Source of the DNA: Lingula anatina
Taxonomy: Eukaryota; Brachiopoda; Lingulata; Lingulida; Lingulidae
Length of the DNA stretch: 64,000 nucleotides
NCBI RefSeq assembly: GCF_001039355.2
Contig: NW_019775624.1
Coordinates: 616,615-680,614, forward strand
Direction of reading: 5' to 3'
A program made the position numbers and the translations under genes. Below the pieces are notes generated by a model. The model saw only the letters and a program-made list of their open reading frames with translations. It ran no database searches and was not told where the DNA came from. Positions 37,001 to 49,711 of this stretch are shown piece by piece; within the stretch, counting starts at the first letter, position 1; each line of letters opens with the position of its first letter.

Positions 37001-40000
37001 GATTAACAGCTAAAGCTTTCATTATTAATTGTTCGGGTAAAAAATGTTGATATCACAAAAATATATATATTTCTATATAGCATTGGCAGCCCTTATAAGA
37101 TTAGGTGTTTTTTAACATAAGTCTCAGATTTGGAAGAACAAATGCCAAAATTAAAGACTCCAGTCACCAATTAACTAACCCAACATATAATTACTTGCCA
37201 CAGCCAGGCCTACCCAACTACCAGACTACAGGCCTCCCAACTACCAGGCAAATGATCCTGAATTCACCGGTAGATAGGAGTCAGCTACCTGTATTCAAAG
37301 TGTGTATTAGTATGCATTTCATAGTATTATACCTGGGACAAATTTTGTACAACGACCGTGAGCTCAACCTGTCATTCGGGTATCGTCCCTCGTAGGCGAC
37401 AGGTGTAGCAGGTGAAAAAATTGTGGCCAAGTTGCTGGCCAAATTGTGCATGCTTTGAAACACTAAGCTCGTGTCAAGTAATTCTACGTTGGGGAAGTTA
37501 ATTTGTGAATGGGATGGTTAATTTGTGCATTTGTGTTCCAAAATCTAAGGCTTGTATTAGAAAACAGCAATTATGCTTTATATGTTTTTACTATACAAAA
37601 TAGAACTACAGACTATCCTGTTTTTCATTTTTTTTTTTTGCTATCACTCACTCAAAATGTTATACTTTTAATAATTCATGATTTAAAAAAAGTATCTGTA
37701 AAATTCACAATTTTACCCATTGAAAAAATCTAGTCTTTACCATAATAAATAATTTGTTAAGAGCACCGCGATCTACAGAAACAATCTGATATGAATAGCC
37801 TTTTTGTCTCTTTGTTAATCGATCTACAGGGAAAAGAAGAAAAAATGCCTAGGTGGTCTTTTAAATTGTTGCAGACACAATATTATTACAGTCACAACAA
37901 AAGCACAATAAGCTTAAACCAATATTGAACCACAGCTTACCATACTGCTCAACCACAGTTTAATGACAGAGAAATGAAAAACCTGATAATAAATGACCGT
38001 ATTATCGCAGGACTTATCTCAAACACTGGCTATCAACGGTAATCCAAATGGCCATTAAGCATTTTTCCATTTTCAAGCTCCATCCTGCAGCTAAATGATA
38101 AACTTGGCACAACAAAATCCACTAAACAAACATGTTCCTCTTGGTATAAATCTGCTGTCCTTGTTTTAAATCCATCAGATTTAAAGCAAATGTGAAGTTA
38201 AATAACTGAGCATAAATATAAATTGGTATTTTTGATTAAAAGTTTCCAGAATCTCATAAAACATCAGACACGTCAGACTTAAAAAGAGATTTGTTAAAAG
38301 GATTTGATTCAGGAAAGGCTTAAAGATGACAAAATAAAAATACATAAAATAACTTTGTGTGAGAAGACCTCTGCTTAAGCATACTATAGATATTGACATT
38401 AAAGCAATCCCTTTAAAGTGAAAAATAAGGATAAAGAATATGCTTTGGACTGGTTACATCTGTTTATATCAGTCCTTTTTTACATGGTCTTCTACAAATA
38501 TTGATATGAAACTGTTGAATGAAAATGGCTCCTGTACAAGGCTGGTGAGAAAAACCTATTCTTATCTACTACAAAAACTTAATTAAAAAATAAATAAATA
38601 AAAAATAAATAAATAAATAAATTCGGGATATGCTTCAATGTAAAATGTACTTATATTTTGCAGAAGAATTGTCCAAACTCTATCTTTTCTCAATATACAC
38701 GAATTGATGAAAAAATTAAAAAATTTTATTGTTGCACCTTACCTAATACATGTCCCACATACACTCTGGAAATGTCCCAATGTACAGGTCCCTCTGATGT
38801 CTCCACAACTAGGTCATTGGTGAAGATGGAGGTATCCCTTTTCAAAATAATCTTCATTTTTCTGTAAACAAATTTTTAAAAAAATATTTTTTCAACTACA
38901 CAATTCAAAAATTTTAATTGTTTTCTGGAAATTTGCTTTTGTTGCTTTTTTCTCTTACTTTTTTTTTCAATATTGAATATTTTTTCCTTTGGGTGAAATT
39001 CTAACTCATCCCTAAGAGCCATTTAATCATCTCATAATAAATAACATAGCTTCTAGCTCTTTTTTTTTTCTCCTGGCAATACTCTTACTTTTCACAACAT
39101 AAAACAAAAGCAATAGTTATTTTGTAAAATATTGCTTTTCCAAGTATTTTTTTTTAATCTAGGTAAGTCTCACTAAAACATCCAGTATTTATTGCTGTGA
39201 TAGGGAAAGTTGGCAAATGGCTTGGAACAGGATCTTACTTTCCATGTGCTGAGAGTTCCCATACAATATTTTTCTGGCTGGATCTCTTCACTCTGTGATG
39301 TTCTGCATGAAGGCTTTCTACATCATAATATAATGGCTCATAATGGCGAATAGCTGAAGTCAAAGGAGTGGCTGAAAAAAGAATAAATCACCATAATTTT
39401 CTACAAGTCTTGCAAAACAAAACAAAAACAAAATCTTGTGTATTTTGGAGAGGGAAGTGAAAATAACCCCATTTTCATTAAAAATAAAAAAATTAAAAAT
39501 ATGAATATTATCGTCCTTCATTAAAAATTTGATATAACAAATCACCGTATATTTTCATAAGTAATTCAGAGCAAAACAAAATCTTGTGTATATTGGAAAA
39601 GTTAAAATAACCTTGTCTCAAATCAGTACCATCCAAATATTTTTCTTTCAATTTATTTGGCTTCACTATAAAAGGGTGGTGTTCTCTTTCATAGTTCAAA
39701 TTTTTTAAGGCACAGGCTGTGATATTTTGTTGCAAGATACTCAAATGCCATAAAATGTTGTTAGTGTTTTGAATACTTTTCCTAAATCACATAAAATACC
39801 AAATGTCAATTTCACTCTTATAATTCCATGAAAACACTGCAGCATTGCATTTCCTTGAATGAATTTTGAATTCATGATAACAATCAATAATAATTGATTG
39901 TAGAACTCAAACACCATGGTGAATCTTTACTTGCTGCAAATAACTGTATGTATCACCATCTCTGCTGCGCATACATATTAATTTTTCATAACACATACCT

Positions 40001-43000
40001 CCAGTGGTCAATAATTTGAGCAGATATTATGACAACCGATCTTTTATCATCATTATTGTTGTTGCAACTATCTTAATATGAATATTATCATCCTAATCAC
40101 TATTAATCGTTTATGTCAACATTACTTCACTTCAAAGTTTTGATCCTTAACAAACATCTAGGATTTTTATCAGCTGGTGTACCATGGAATCAAACAACAT
40201 TTTAAACTGCACTTAATCAATCAGGCAATATGACTATTTTAAGATGCTCCAGTTTAATTTTACATATAAATTTCCCACACAATCATGGGTAAAAATATCT
40301 AAATTTGCTCCAGCAGACCCACTAATTGTTCTTCCTACTCTATATATGTACTACTATTACTCTTTAAAAAACTTTCCTTTAACTGGTCCAAATGGACACT
40401 TGATTTAAGTACTGCTGATGTTTACTTTTAATTCCACAATTCTGAATGTACTCTTTTGATGAATGTAATATTTTTACATTCAATACCCTAAGAAAAATGA
40501 GGACACAATATCAAATACAAGTAACTGGATACATATACTTCCAAGGTCCAAGTTTTACTTCAAAACATTTAACCCATTTACTATGTTTGAAAAGTGTAAT
40601 AAACTTAAGTCATGGCAACAAGAAAACAATGTCTACTCTGAAAAGGGGCAGTTGAACTACAGCATAAGCTTTGTTATACTACCCACTTTATAAGGGAACA
40701 CGGAAGTTTTTTAGAAGACTTAAGAACTTTGTGGTTATGTGCACATGTACTTCTGATCAAAACACCTATATATAGATCTGTATCACGATTCTTCAAAATG
40801 AAACTGTGCATTGATCCTTTCCAGTGAGCCTTACATGTATTTCATAGCCTCATATTTCCAATATCACACCATTACAAATCACAATCTCTTTTTGTTTAGC
40901 TTATTTAGAAATCAAATAGCTATAAACCATGTTAATGCTTCCTTGAATACAAACTAGAATCAGACAACCATGATCCAATGCCCTTTTTTCTGATATTCAC
41001 ATGTGAATTGTGGGAATTTTTCAAATTACTACAGCTGTAGGGGCCCTGCAATCATAAACACCAATTTCTGTCAGCAATGCCAGGGTATGAACTAGCTGTC
41101 TTTTGTATCCAGTTTTATAGAGTAGTGTGTACAAACACCACTTATGTTGGCACTGGGTAAACAACTACTTTAATTAAGTAAACAATCCACCTTTGAGTTA
41201 GGAAAGAAACTGTCTTCACCTAGACAGACAGTTGGCTAATATCTTGATTTTCTACATTTGCAAACATCCACATTATATTTACCATCTTGTCCTAGGCATT
41301 GGGAAATGTGGACATACAAAATGGCCCTCATTCAGCAATCTGACAAAGAAATTGATTTATATCTTCAATAGTCTTTCTGAAGGCTAGTTTTCACCTGAGG
41401 AATGCATCCTGTTACTTCCTGGTGACCAATAAATATTAACAGCATTTTCCTTCCAGCACCAACTTTTAACTGGACATGTAAATTTGTTTGGGCTTGAGTT
41501 AACATTTATTTTAGATGTGTATTATATATCTGCAAGTCAATTATTACACACAAGGACACTTAAAGTGCCCACTTTGTGATAACAAAATCTGTGTGTATCT
41601 TTAAAAGTGAAATGTTGACCATTTGAAAAATAATTCTTTACATTTAACATTTGATGGTCCAGTAATAATATATCAAATAAGCAATTCTATACACTTGCAC
41701 AAGGTCATACCTTTCTGCAGTTCAAGGCCCACATGACATTTTTCCACAGTACAATTCATCAAGAATTGTAAGAAAATTCAATTTACTAAGTGCCACAATC
41801 AAATATGTTCACAAGAAAGCAATCAACTTTAAAAAGCCTCTACAGACTTGAATGTCTTGCTATTATTTGAAATTGTGCAATGATAAAAAGCTAATAGCTG
41901 AGATTTTAAGTTGTTTGGAGACTTAAAAAATGCCCTTTTTCAATAACCAAAAATACCTTCTTCAAAGTCTAATCAATAGGTCATTAATTCCAATTATTCA
42001 GCAATTACCTAAGTGATAAGCAACTAGAGTTCTTTATCCCAACATTGTTTGTTAACAGATAAGGATCCACTTGAAGTGATTAACTAGTGTGCTTCAACAC
42101 GTGTGAAGTTAATATGACTATATAAACTAGTCTGGCATAATTCTAGTTAAATACTCTCATTTGTGGCAGAGTGCATTATATATATATATATATATTGGGG
42201 CAGTTTTCATATTATAGAAGTAAAAATTGTCACTAAACAGTTTATCAATAAATGATTCCTTAATAGCTATTAAAATGTACGGTTTTCCCTTTGTCATATA
42301 ATAAACAGCAACTTAAATGTTATTACTGTGTACTATAAACCTTTCCATTTCAAACAGCAAATATATCACATCATGTCAGAGATATCATAAGTTACGCAAA
42401 GTAAACATAATAAAACTTCATGGTACAGAGTTACAAACTAAATAAACTATGGGAAGGTTGTTCTTGTTTGCTAATAAAATTGAAAATAAAATATTTAAAT
42501 GTGTAAACTTAATGAAAGTATAAAACATATTCTTAGCATACAAGTAGGTCCCCATGTTTTGGAGCCATTTCAAAAAAAAACTTTTCATACTTATTTCAGT
42601 TAAATAAATTCTCAAAAGGGATTGGAAAAAATTTCAAATATGCAATCATTTACATATATATATTTTACTATTTATTTTTTTTTTACTAAAATTGACTTCA
42701 ACTACAGCAAATAATTTTTTGTGTGAAATCTGTTTTGGCAAGCACCTATGAGGTTAGTTTAGTGTAAGTTGTTAACATTTGGCTACAAATAATGGTTTGG
42801 ATGTTTTACCTCTTTTTTGAGGCTGGAATAGGCAAAGCTTTTGTTTTGGCCCTGTAGATTAATACTATGAAATATTATCTTTAGGAAATACTTGTTCTGT
42901 TAGATCCAAAATATAAACAAGCTTGAAAGTCAATTAAGGGAGAGGGAGACAGAGAGAATGTATTTCAATGTTATTTTCAAAGATAAACCAGCTGATGCAC

Positions 43001-43374
43001 CTATTCACACCCCACCCCACTCCCACCATAACTCAACCACACCCCTTTCAGCATCTCAAGTCCGTATCGCAATGCGTATTAAAACAAAAGTCAAAGTATT
43101 ACAATGTAAGTACCAAAACGTTATCATTAGTTGAAAATGCAAAAGACGGTCGCTAATATACACGGACTACAGTACTGTCGAGTTGAGTAGGCCCCTACCC
43201 CCCAAAAATGTAAAAAAACAACAATTGAAACAAATGTGTACTTCACTGCATTTTACTTGGCATTTGTATCGAATGTTATTTTCCATACGTACCAGCAATA
43301 ACTCTGCAATTTATCCTCAGGAAAGAGCTCAACGTTAGCAGGAGAAAAGCCCCTATGAAATACACAGAGGCCAT
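23527..43374 (-). CDS. ADAM10: ADAM10 / Kuzbanian metalloprotease
   Basis: ADAM10 is the membrane sheddase that cleaves Notch and many surface proteins. Coding exons: 43374-43293 (repeated at 44933-44852), 39371-39239, 38861-38743, 30626-30147, 29923-29664, 29294-29166, 28785-28608, 28180-27997, 27517-27410, 26937-26859, 26663-26530, 25913-25811, 25486-25355, then 24595-24434 or 23967-23527. Phases match throughout, giving 760 or 853 residues. Order: signal peptide [18 protein letters not shown]; prodomain ([29 protein letters not shown]); furin-type site RFKR before TIVPSKTEC; catalytic domain with [12 protein letters not shown], the motif split by the exon 6/7 junction, and [10 protein letters not shown] at the Met-turn; disintegrin domain [20 protein letters not shown]; Cys-rich region; one transmembrane helix in exon 13; cytoplasmic tail. 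The intron after exon 9 is U12-type. Intron 3 carries inserted contig and repeat material. Confidence 0.96.
24434..24595 (-). CDS. ADAM10: ADAM10 alternative last exon 14a (lysine-rich tail)
   Basis: The acceptor TGCATGCAG opens in phase 0, matching exon 13. It encodes [20 protein letters not shown] and continues as a Lys/Glu-rich tail ending SPTAWDKN, then TAA: 53 residues. The first residues match the membrane-exit sequence of ADAM10 (FIKICSV in vertebrates). No AATAAA or ATTAAA was seen on the minus strand between this exon and 23967, so how its transcript ends is unclear; it might be spliced on after the stop. Confidence 0.8.
   Translation of the reverse strand, partial: AIFIKVCSVDSSKKPKSKDEEKSDKPEEKPEKHGKKKKNGKKNRVSPTAWDKN
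26938..27409 (-). other. ADAM10: U12-type AT-AC intron of ADAM10
   Basis: On the minus strand the intron begins ATATCCTTTT, a perfect match to the minor-spliceosome 5' site (RTATCCTTT). It ends GCCTTAACGTGCCTTCAC, with a CCTTAAC branch site about ten bases before a terminal AC. Using these borders the split codon AA/T gives Asn and the protein reads [16 protein letters not shown], aligning with GICNGFTALCPAS of vertebrate ADAM10. No GT-AG pair keeps this frame without a much weaker donor. Confidence 0.9.
28356..28391. repeat. (TAAA)n microsatellite
   Basis: Uninterrupted AAAT/TAAA units in ADAM10 intron 7. Confidence 0.9.
31599..31630 (+). repeat. Poly-T/poly-G tract
   Basis: About eleven T followed by about twenty-one G. 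The matching site in the other copy (near 36412) has only six T followed by GAGT, so the tract is allele-specific. Confidence 0.9.
32098..32733. mobile_element. Foldback element with ~240-bp inverted arms
   Basis: The two ends are perfect inverted repeats over at least 22 bp (CAGGCCTACCCAACTACCAG). The arms continue as inverted copies to about 32340 and from about 32473, with roughly 130 bp of unique centre. It is flanked by direct repeats TAGGCT (32092-32097 and 32734-32739). The other copy of this segment has a single uninterrupted TAGGCC at 36885-36890. No coding capacity was seen. Confidence 0.9.
33053..33189. mobile_element. Short, interrupted relative of the foldback element
   Basis: It starts with the same CAGGCCTACCCAACTACCAG end and stops with the inverted end TAGTTGGGTAGGCCTG, but the N at 33173 falls between the ends. 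Outer flanks (CACAGC and ATACAC) do not match, so the two ends may belong to different insertions joined by assembly. Confidence 0.6.
33173..33173. other. Contig join (N)
   Basis: A single N marks the end of the contig carrying ADAM10 exons 4 and below. Other lone N bases are at 2547, 22293, 35466, 44449, 48941, 52771 and 58981. Confidence 0.7.
33744..33781. repeat. (AT)n microsatellite
   Basis: Pure AT dinucleotide run; a second lies at 34004-34039, so the von Willebrand A exon 33811-33980 sits between the two. Confidence 0.95.
33811..34523 (-). CDS. von Willebrand factor A-domain protein, first two exons (partial)
   Basis: Exon 1 (34523-34439) encodes a signal peptide, [15 protein letters not shown], then [13 protein letters not shown] with a GTAAGT donor. 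Exon 2 (33980-33811) joins in phase and runs through two cysteines into [19 protein letters not shown], the first strand and DxSxS metal-site loop of a von Willebrand A domain. A possible 23-base third exon lies at about 33681-33659. The rest of the domain was not found, and the contig ends at the Ns at 33173 and 35466. The gene is on the same strand as ADAM10 and sits in its intron 3, but probably through contig misplacement. It could be any secreted or membrane A-domain protein. Confidence 0.75.
34004..34039. repeat. (AT)n microsatellite
   Basis: Pure TA dinucleotide run in the intron between the two von Willebrand A-gene exons. Confidence 0.95.
35253..35280. repeat. Dispersed-repeat end, GGCCCCGTTTCACAAAG motif
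   Basis: Reads GGCCCCGTTTCACAAAGAAT and then CTTAAGAC. The same motif, inverted, ends the miniature element at 50318-50523. It looks like one terminus of a dispersed family; the other end was not found here. Confidence 0.45.
35467..37311. repeat. Duplicated segment A, copy 2 (ADAM10 intron 3)
   Basis: Second copy of 30652-33172, beginning right after the N at 35466. It lacks the foldback insertion and the T/G tract and carries scattered single-base differences. Confidence 0.85.
37205..37440. mobile_element. Degenerate relative of the foldback element
   Basis: It begins with CAGGCCTACCCAACTACCAG and stays alignable with an arm of 32098-32733 (ATGCATTTCATAGTATTATA, then ACAAATTTTGTAC). The right terminus is not recognisable. 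Confidence 0.5.
38588..38622. repeat. (AAAT)n-like microsatellite
   Basis: Imperfect TAAA/AAAT run in ADAM10 intron 3, about 120 bases below exon 3. Confidence 0.85.
39372..42891 (-). other. ADAM10: ADAM10 intron 1, unique part
   Basis: No exon was recognised here. An AT run lies near 42177-42194. The intron continues to the first exon at 43293. Confidence 0.6.
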
Positions 43375-44448
43375 TGTGTTGCGGTGAAATAAGCAACGCC
43401 GCCGAGCTTCCTAGTAATAGTATCAGTAGTTTTCATTCATGTCAAGTTCGTCAGAATTAACATCTCCTGCCTTTGCTTGTCTGTTCTCATTGTATGACAC
43501 TCAGCTCCCGGTTGAGATAAGACAAGTGTCCAAAGAGTTACGGTGGAGTCTTCCGCAGGAGAAGAAGAAGATGCGCTAGCTTACACGAGTTCAAAAACTT
43601 GGCTCCGTAGTCATAGCGGGTCGACAGCAGTGAGTGTGGGAATGTGCAACGAAAGCTGGCTGCGACTTCGAGACTATTCCGAACAATGCGTATCCTCCCC
43701 GTGATAAGATTCACGTTTACTTTTAATAAACTAAGTGCACGGGTGGTGAATAATCTGACTTTAGCATTCTGTCATATCCAAGGGGGTGGGTACATGAATC
43801 GTCCCATGTTTTTTCTTCTTTTTTTCTTTTTTTCAGCTGGGCAAACTTTTTTGTACTGTCTCCGGTGGCTTATGGGGTTAACTGCCTGAATTTCTCTTTC
43901 ATTCCCGTTTACAGTATGAGCCTCTTGACAAAATAACGAATTTGGGTGTTGTATCGTAGCGTTTTTATAATAAAAAATCCACATCAAATAATGCAAACTG
44001 ATAAAAAAGAACTACTAAAGAACTTACTAAGAAATCGCATCTTTTGACTTTCATGCAAACCTGTTATAAATAGGACCTACAAATAAATAACCCTCTCCGT
44101 TTGATTTACAACTCAATTTACGTGAACTAAGACAATGTTTCTAGGCAGTAGTTAGGGCGTACAATGTGACATTTTTATTTTAACCAAGTATGTTATCTCC
44201 AAAACAAGAAATCAATATACCCTATTAGATGTTTCCAACGTTTTTGTTTTGTTATGTTTTTGTGTGCCAAAGAAACAAAACAAGTACACCCGGCGATACA
44301 CACTAAACTGCAGCAGACTTCTTGGTATTTTTCAATTTTTACGCTTACTCTTTTACACTTACTCTTTTACGCTTACTCTTTTACTCTCCCCCTCCTCCTT
44401 CGAAAGAAAAATATATAACATGTAAAAAGAGAGAGAAATCAGAAGCCT
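42892..44448. repeat. Duplicated segment B, copy 1 (ADAM10 first exon region)
   Basis: Starts TTGTTCTGTTAGATCC and ends GAAATCAGAAGCCT at the N at 44449. It is repeated almost base for base at 44450-46016, including ADAM10 exon 1 and the short TTACGCTTACTCTT tandem near its end. Confidence 0.9.
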
Positions 44449-44449
44449 N

Positions 44450-46016
44450 TTGTTCTGTTAGATCCAAAATATAAACAAGCTTGAAAGTCAATAAAGAGAG
44501 AGAGAGAGACAGAGAGAATGTATTTTAATGTTATTTTCAAAGATAAACCAGCTGATGCACCTATTCACAACCCATCCCACTCCCACCCTAACTCAACCAC
44601 ACCCCTTTCAGCATCTCAAGTCCGTATCGCAATGCGTATTAAAACAAAAGTCAAAGTATTACAATGTAAGTACCAAAACGTTATCATTAGTTGAAAATGC
44701 AAAAGACGGTCGCTAATATACACGGACTACAGTACTGTCGAGTTGAGTAGGCCCCTACCCCCAAAAAATGTAAAAAACAACAATTGAAACAAATGTGTAC
44801 TTCACTGCATTTTACTTGGCATTTGTATCGAATGTTATTTTCCATACGTACCAGCAATAACTCTGCAATTTATCCTCAGGAAAGAGCTCAACGTTAGCAG
44901 GAGAAAAGCCCCTATGAAATACACAGAGGCCATTGTGTTGCGGTGAAATAAGCAACGCCGCCGAGCTTCCTAGTAATAGTATCAGTAGTTTTCATTCATG
45001 TCAAGTTCGTCAGAATTAACATCCCCTGCCTTTGCTTGTCTGTTCTCATTGTATGACACTCAGCTCCCGGTTGAGATAAGACAAGTGTCCAAAGAGTTAC
45101 GGTGGAGTCTTCCGCAGGAGAAGAAGAAGATGCGCTAGCTTACACGAGTTCAAAAACTTGGCTCCGTAGTCAATAGCGGGTCGACAGCAGTGAGTGTGGG
45201 AATGTGCAACGAAAGCTGGCTGCGACTTCGAGGCTATTCCGAACAATGCGTATCCTCCCCGTGATAAGATTCACGTTTACTTTTTAATAAACTACATGTA
45301 AGTGCACGGGTGGTGAATAATCTGACTTTAGCATTCTGTCATATCCAAGGGGGTGGGCACATGAATCGTCCCATGTTTTTTCTTCTTTTTTTTATTTTTT
45401 TCAGCGGGGCAAACTTTTTTGTACTGTCTCCGGTGGCTTATGGGGTTAACTGCCTGAATTTCTCTTTCATTCCCGTTTACAGTATGAACCTCTTGACAAA
45501 ATAACGAATTTGGGTGTTGTATCGTAGCGTTTTTATAGTAAAAAATCCACATCAAATAATGCAAACTGATAAAAAAAAGAACTACTAAAGAACTTACTAA
45601 GAAATCGCATCTTTTGACTTTCATGCAAACCTGTTATAAATAGGACCTACAAATAAATAACCCTCTGTTTGATTTACAACTCAATTTACGTGAACTAAGA
45701 CAATGTTTCAGGGCAGTAGTAAGGGCGTACAATGTGACATTTTTATTTTAACCAAGTATGTTATCTCCAAAACAAGAAATCAATATACCCTATTAGATGT
45801 TTCCAACGTTTTTGTTTTGTTATGTTTTTGTGTGCCAAAGAAACAAAACAAGTACACCCGGCGATACACACTAAACTGCAGCAGACTTCTTGGTATTTTT
45901 CAATTTTTACGCTTACTCTTTTACACTTACTCTTTTACGCTTACTCTTTTACTCTCCCCCTCCTCCTTCGAAAGAAAAATATATAACATGTAAAAAGAGA
46001 GAGAAATCAGAAGCCT
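44450..46016. repeat. Duplicated segment B, copy 2
   Basis: Copy of 42892-44448 with small indels and substitutions only. Its left edge is the N, its right edge continues into unique sequence, as expected for overlapping allelic contigs. Confidence 0.9.
44852..44933 (-). CDS. ADAM10: ADAM10 exon 1, second copy
   Basis: Encodes the same signal peptide [18 protein letters not shown] and the same GTACGT donor as 43374-43293. It lies in duplicated segment B and is probably the other allele of the same exon. Confidence 0.85.
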
Positions 46017-46824
46017 CCATTCCTGCGATATTAAATTATTATTGACCTGGTGTAGATTTTCTACCATTTTAGTTGCAGGATAAAGTGAGACAATATCATT
46101 ATCCCTGCCCCCCTCCCCCCTCGGCTTCCCAGCAAAATTCTGGACCCGTCTGTAAAGAAGATTTCTTAGCCTTTTTCCAGTAGTTTATCATAAACTTACA
46201 GTACATTTTGATCTACCTTATGGAGTGTAATCATGATAAAAGATAAGACAAATAAACTGGTAGTTAATATTCCTGTCTAATGTCTTATGGGATATTAGTT
46301 AAGCTCAGTCTTTAACACATTAGGTAAGAGTTCCTTTCTTGCTGTGTTTTGCTGAATTAATACTTACATTAAATAGATAGACGAATAAATGGTGAACAAT
46401 TAGGCCCAGTAAGGTTTGTGATGTCGGGACTTTAAAATGGAGATAAAGAGACTAATCTCACTCAGAAAGATGTTTCTTTTGCATTTGTAACTGTTATTTG
46501 TATGATCGAAAATTAAACGCTTTCAACGACAGAGCCTCTCAATCTGGCCGTCTTTCAAATCGAACTGACGTAGGTACCTATTCATCGCCAGAAATAATGT
46601 TTTTTTTTTTAGTTTTCACACATCATTTGTGTTCAATCATTTATCAACCATTTAAAATCAAGAAATTTGAGCAGTCTTATTCAAAATGACGTTTTTCTAT
46701 CAAACAAATCTATAATTGATTCACGGTAGAATTTAATACCTATTTCAAAGGGAAATATTTACTCAATGTTGTTTGCTCTTTTTTTTTCGCAAATTACATC
46801 GGGGGGTCTTGCTAAGAACTGAGA

Positions 46825-46877
<53 letters not shown>

Positions 46878-48170
46878 GTGTATAACTCTTCTGAAAACAG
46901 ATACTGTAGCCGAGCTCGACAATTTCACCTGGATTCAGCACTGACGCTTTTTTTATATACATACATGTATTTTAAACCCTCTCCTAGTTAAGGTCGAGAT
47001 TGCGATCGGTTTTACATAGAACCTTTTTCGAAAAAAGATGACATTTCAGTTAATAAAAGCAGATGTGAAGACAAAATTGTTAACAGAGATATTAGATTCC
47101 AACCCTTTTGTTCCAAAATGATGACCCTCAGTGTGTCCGGAACCGCGCAAATTTAGCAATGAATGAAAATTACAAGCAGGCTCGAAATACGGACACCGTT
47201 GTATACTTTTAGGCTGAATAACGTGTTAATACTACTTTCCGTGGTTATTTAAGTGTAAATCGCTATGAGGAAATCCAACGCTGACAACAATAACCAGTTT
47301 CAATCATTTAACGTTCACTCGTTGCTTGCTCAGGTACATTCTGACTATGGATTCTTGAACATAACTTCTTTATCAAATTAGTTAACAAGCCAACGTATTT
47401 ACTTTGCCTCTTTAGACTTTACATTTATAACGTTTATTATAAGGAATTACGGACTACAACCAAAGTTATTATGTGAAGTTACCGAAATTGCTGGTGAATT
47501 ATTAAATGTCCCCGAAATTTTGGACAAAAAAAAAAGCATGATTTCATGTTTTTGCTAAAGTATTCCTGAAATTTTTGAGTTGATTTTGTATAAATACCCC
47601 AAAGCTACATAAAACAAAGTAGTATTTAAGCTGGGGGGGGGGGGGGGATGAAACTGAAAATGACATTTATTTCATACCAAAATCGCCTTCTGAGATACGC
47701 ATAGTATTCGTGTTATGGTGTAAGCTGCCACCAGATGAATATAGGCCTACTACAATAAACTATAAAAATTATTCTTCGTTGCTTCTCTCTCGCGGAGACA
47801 AAATAAACCAGAATAGATTCCAGTAACAGATTGAAAAAAAAAGGAATAAAAATCCAGTAATATATCTAAAAAGATTCCATTTTATCTTAGGCTTATATCA
47901 TGATAAGATCTAGGAAATTTCTGGTATTTATACTATACTATAGTTATGTAGTTAGTTATACTATAGTTATGTAGTCTACCTGTAGTCTGATTTAATTTAT
48001 TTCTCAAGATTTGTACATGCAGAAATTAACAGTGAGTCAAGTTACGCACGAGACAAATGTGTTAGTTGAGTTGATAACATCTGGCCTAGTCGATTTATGC
48101 TGTCATCTAGCGGATTGTGTGAGAACTTGTAAATTGACATTGACCTAAATGTTCACTCATCCAAGGTATT
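46017..48170. other. Intergenic, ADAM10 to MEGF10-like gene
   Basis: The two genes diverge here. It holds an (ATT)n microsatellite, a G-run at 47634-47647 and a short tandem TATACTATAGTTATGTAGT near 47937-47972. No exon was recognised. Confidence 0.5.
46825..46877. repeat. (ATT)n microsatellite
   Basis: About seventeen uninterrupted ATT units. The leucine or isoleucine runs in the overlapping frames are an artefact of it. Confidence 0.95.
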
Positions 48171-48940
48171 TCGCATAGTAAGGTGCGTGTTGTGGACTAC
48201 CTGAGGGACTCTACGATCAAAACAAGACTCAATATTGTTTTTATTGAATATAAGGCACCCAAATTTAGTAAGGATCTGTAGCGTTATGTAATGGTAACTT
48301 ATACAGATATGCAAGAAAACTGAAAATGGTACAATGAAACTGAAAATTCAAGTGAAACAAACACAATGAGTCACGTTTTATCTGGATTTTTTACTGCCGA
48401 GGTTGAACTATATTCCGCATCTGATAAGGAAAACGGAAGTCGGGTTTTCCATTGATTTCACTTGATGAACATGGGGTGAGTACCGTAGTAAGCTTTTCAG
48501 TCTCTGTGATTTATACTAGAAATAACTTAAATAATTTTTTTAACAGTGCTGTGCGTAATGAGTATTTATGGGCATTGCATAGTAAAACATTGACAAAATC
48601 ACACAGTTATATTTTGTTCAGTAGCTCAAAGATTCTGTACCTAATGATCTAAATCACATCTGATCTGGGCGATAAATCGGCGTATATACAGTTTGCATGT
48701 TATGCTTCACTTATCACATTTTGCCCCCCCCCCCCTTTCACCTGGTGAAACCCTTAATGTATGTCCGTGTTGAATGGTCGGTTTTACTATTCTCTGAAGT
48801 TGACCACAATCTACAATAATGTGAATACCTTTCATGTTAGCATTCCATATTTCACACAGTAGTGCCAGTGGCCCATGCAGGGATTTATTTATATATTTAT
48901 TTATTTATTTATTTTTTTTTTTTTGGGGGGGGGGTGGGGG
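48171..48940. repeat. Duplicated segment C, copy 1
   Basis: From TAAGGTGCGTGTTGTGGAC to a T-run and G-run at the N at 48941; repeated at 48942-49711. Confidence 0.9.
48420..48475 (+). other. Possible 5' UTR exon of the MEGF10-like gene
   Basis: A good GTGAGT donor follows ATGGG at 48475, and the first coding exon at 50165 opens with an acceptor only one base before its ATG, so an upstream untranslated exon is needed. The same donor recurs in the second copy at 49254. The assignment is a guess from position. Confidence 0.3.
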
Positions 48941-48941
48941 N

Positions 48942-49711
48942 TTCGTAGGACCGTAAGGTGCGTGTTGTGGACTACCTGAGGGACTCTACGATCAAAACAA
49001 GACTCAATATTGTTTTTATTGAATATAAGGCACCCAAATTTAGTAAGGATCTGTAGCGTTATGTAATCGTAACTTATACAGATATGCAAGAAAACTGAAA
49101 ATGGTACAATGAAACTGAAAATTCAAGTGAAACAAACACAATGAGTCACGTTTTATCTGGATTTTTTACTGCCGAGGTTGAACTATATTCTGTATCTGAT
49201 AAATAAGGAAAACGGAAGTCGGGTTTTCCATTGATTTCACTTGGTGAACATGGGGTGAGTACCGTAGTAAGCTTTTCAGTCTCTGTGATTTATACTAGAT
49301 TTATACTTAAATCAAAGAAATAATTTTTTAAACAGTGCTGTGCGTAATGAGTATTTATGGGCATTGCATAGTAAAACATTGACAAAATCACACAGTTATA
49401 TTTTGTTCAGTAGCTCAAAGATTCTGTACCTAATGATCTAAATCACATCTGATCTGGGCGATAAATCGGCGTATATACAGTTTGCATGTTATGCTTCACT
49501 TATCACATTTTGCCCCCCCCCCCCTTTCACCTGGTGAAACCCTTAATATATGTCCGTGTTAAATGGTCGGTTTTACTATTCTTTGAAGTTGACCACAATC
49601 TACAATAATGTGAATACCTTTCATGTTAGCATTCCATATTTCACACAGTAGTGCCAGTGGCCCATGCAGGGATTTATTTATTTATTTATTTTTTTTTTTT
49701 TTTTTTTGGGG
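48942..49711. repeat. Duplicated segment C, copy 2
   Basis: Same sequence as 48171-48940 with a few indels, ending in the same T-run/G-run that runs into the gap. Confidence 0.9.

Noticed and set aside
46759-46991. Open frames with poly-leucine or poly-isoleucine
   Set aside because: They come from the ATT microsatellite.
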